Origin: an uncultured Bacteroides sp.
GTDB taxonomy: Bacteria; Bacteroidota; Bacteroidia; Bacteroidales; Bacteroidaceae
Assembly: GCF_963675905.1 (NCBI RefSeq)
Contig: NZ_OY780936.1
Location: 4,101,946-4,165,945 of the forward strand
Reading direction: 5' to 3'
DNA length: 64,000 nucleotides
The notes below the pieces were generated by a model, which ran no database searches, was not told where the DNA came from, and saw nothing but the letters and a program-made list of their open reading frames with translations. Shown here in pieces: positions 63,310 through 64,000 of this stretch. The stretch's first letter is position 1. The number at the start of each line of letters is the position of its first letter. The position numbers were made by a program, and so were the translations under genes.

Positions 63310-64000
63310 ATGAACGAGATGGATTATCAAGTAGTTTTAGCATTGTTGCAACAGTCACAGGAAGATGTTCTTCGCCTGCGTCAGCAGCTATCTGCCCATG
63401 ATCCATCCGTATTACAAGAATCTCTGGATCGTATGCAAGCATCTATGGATGATATGCTGAGAACCTTACGTACGACCCAAGCATCTCTTAAGGAAACGCA
63501 ACGTGCTTTGAATGATTCCACTGATCAGAACCGGAATTTGTCATCTGAAATGGTGAAGTATATGGAGTTCTATATGGACGAACGTAAACAACGTGAGTCG
63601 CTTGAATCCGAGAATCGTCAGATGAAGAAACTTCTAAAGCTGTACCAGTCGAATGGTGCTGCTGCGGAGGAAGCCAAAATTATCAAGGGTAAACATTTTG
63701 GTCGTAGCAGCGAAAAGGGTAAGACTCCTTCTGCAGATGTGGACCGTGAGGAAGAGAAACAAGACTTTGATGGCACCAATCCGCCCAAGAACATGGATTC
63801 TGTTGTTGAACCGGTTACTACAAAGAATAACACCGTATCAAAACCGGGTAAACAGCGTATTGATCATGCAAAAAACACCTATGGTGCTGATGATGTTGTA
63901 GAGCATTTTAGTGATGTGAATGTACTTCCTGTCGGTTATCGTATTATTGAAACCCGTTTGGTGCGTGAGTTTGAACATGTTGAAAAAGTAGTGGAACACC
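63310..64000 (+). CDS. tnpC: IS66 transposase TnpC, 3' truncated by the window (third element)
   Basis: The frame is open from ATG 63310 to the window end (230 codons). It starts MNEMDYQVVLALLQQSQED, continues as a long coiled coil (~15-115) with LESENRQMKKLLKLYQS, then KGKHFGRSSEKGK, the conserved IS66 TnpC motif, and an acidic linker. The DDE core would lie outside. A TATCTTTA box at ~63298 precedes it. Confidence 0.85.
   Translation, partial: MNEMDYQVVLALLQQSQEDVLRLRQQLSAHDPSVLQESLDRMQASMDDMLRTLRTTQASLKETQRALNDSTDQNRNLSSEMVKYMEFYMDERKQRESLESENRQMKKLLKLYQSNGAAAEEAKIIKGKHFGRSSEKGKTPSADVDREEEKQDFDGTNPPKNMDSVVEPVTTKNNTVSKPGKQRIDHAKNTYGADDVVEHFSDVNVLPVGYRIIETRLVREFEHVEKVVEH

Larger units (their letters stand above)
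62456..64000 (+). mobile_element. Third IS66-family element, right end beyond the window
   Basis: Left end GTAAGCGTTTAATATTCGG, preceded by the possible 8-bp target CTAAGGCA. Proteins differ clearly from the first two copies, so it is a different IS66 species nested in the decayed copy. Confidence 0.82.

Overview
The window looks like a chromosomal segment of a Bacteroides-type gut bacterium (order Bacteroidales). The evidence is a SusC/SusD pair, many lipoproteins, promoters of the form TTTG - about 20 nt - TAnnTTTG, a MurF-alanine racemase fusion, a complex I operon without nuoEFG, an UpxY-type NusG paralogue and IS66 elements. The species is not claimed.

Layout. (1) 1-4928: the 3' end of a glycan-uptake locus (partial SusC, SusD, surface lipoprotein). 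(2) 5246-10347: a four-gene set of unclear role (DUF4369-like lipoprotein, polytopic membrane protein, TolB-like lipoprotein with a CxxCH haem motif, Rid-like protein). (3) 10895-21315: a beta-mannan locus with GH3, GH26 mannanase, GH130 mannosylglucose phosphorylase, a GPH-type transporter, cellobiose 2-epimerase and GH2. The order GH26-GH130-transporter-epimerase matches the Bacteroides fragilis mannan operon: mannobiose is epimerised to mannosylglucose and then phosphorolysed. (4) 21667-31536, minus strand: nuoA, B, CD, H, I, J, K, L, M, N. (5) 32313-37027, minus strand: dxs-trkA-trkH. (6) 37128-45036, plus strand: GSCFA protein, murF-alr, tatA, tatC and a large nuclease-helicase. (7) 45288-46673, minus strand: hexuronate-type MFS carrier.

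From 46846 to the end the region is accessory and rearranged. An upxY gene is followed by a repeat-rich segment bracketed by a 53-bp perfect inverted repeat. That segment carries a DUF4143-type ATPase and an Abi_2/AbiF-like HEPN protein. Next come a GH35 gene destroyed by an internal deletion, two paralogous Wza-like export lipoproteins of different base composition, a PglF/WbpM-like dehydratase and a DegT-type aminotransferase. The polysaccharide locus then stops in gene debris and a nest of three IS66 elements: one intact with target duplication, one decayed, and one running off the window end.

The strongest candidate for an under-described system is the Abi gene at 49584-50486. It has a good -7 box and a short leader with a terminator-like GC hairpin ahead of the start codon. 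This resembles AbiF-type RNase toxins controlled by a neighbouring small RNA. Other points worth a look are a tRNA-acceptor/T-arm-like hairpin after the aminotransferase, the 22-bp tandem repeat between GH3 and GH26, and the haem-motif TolB-like protein.
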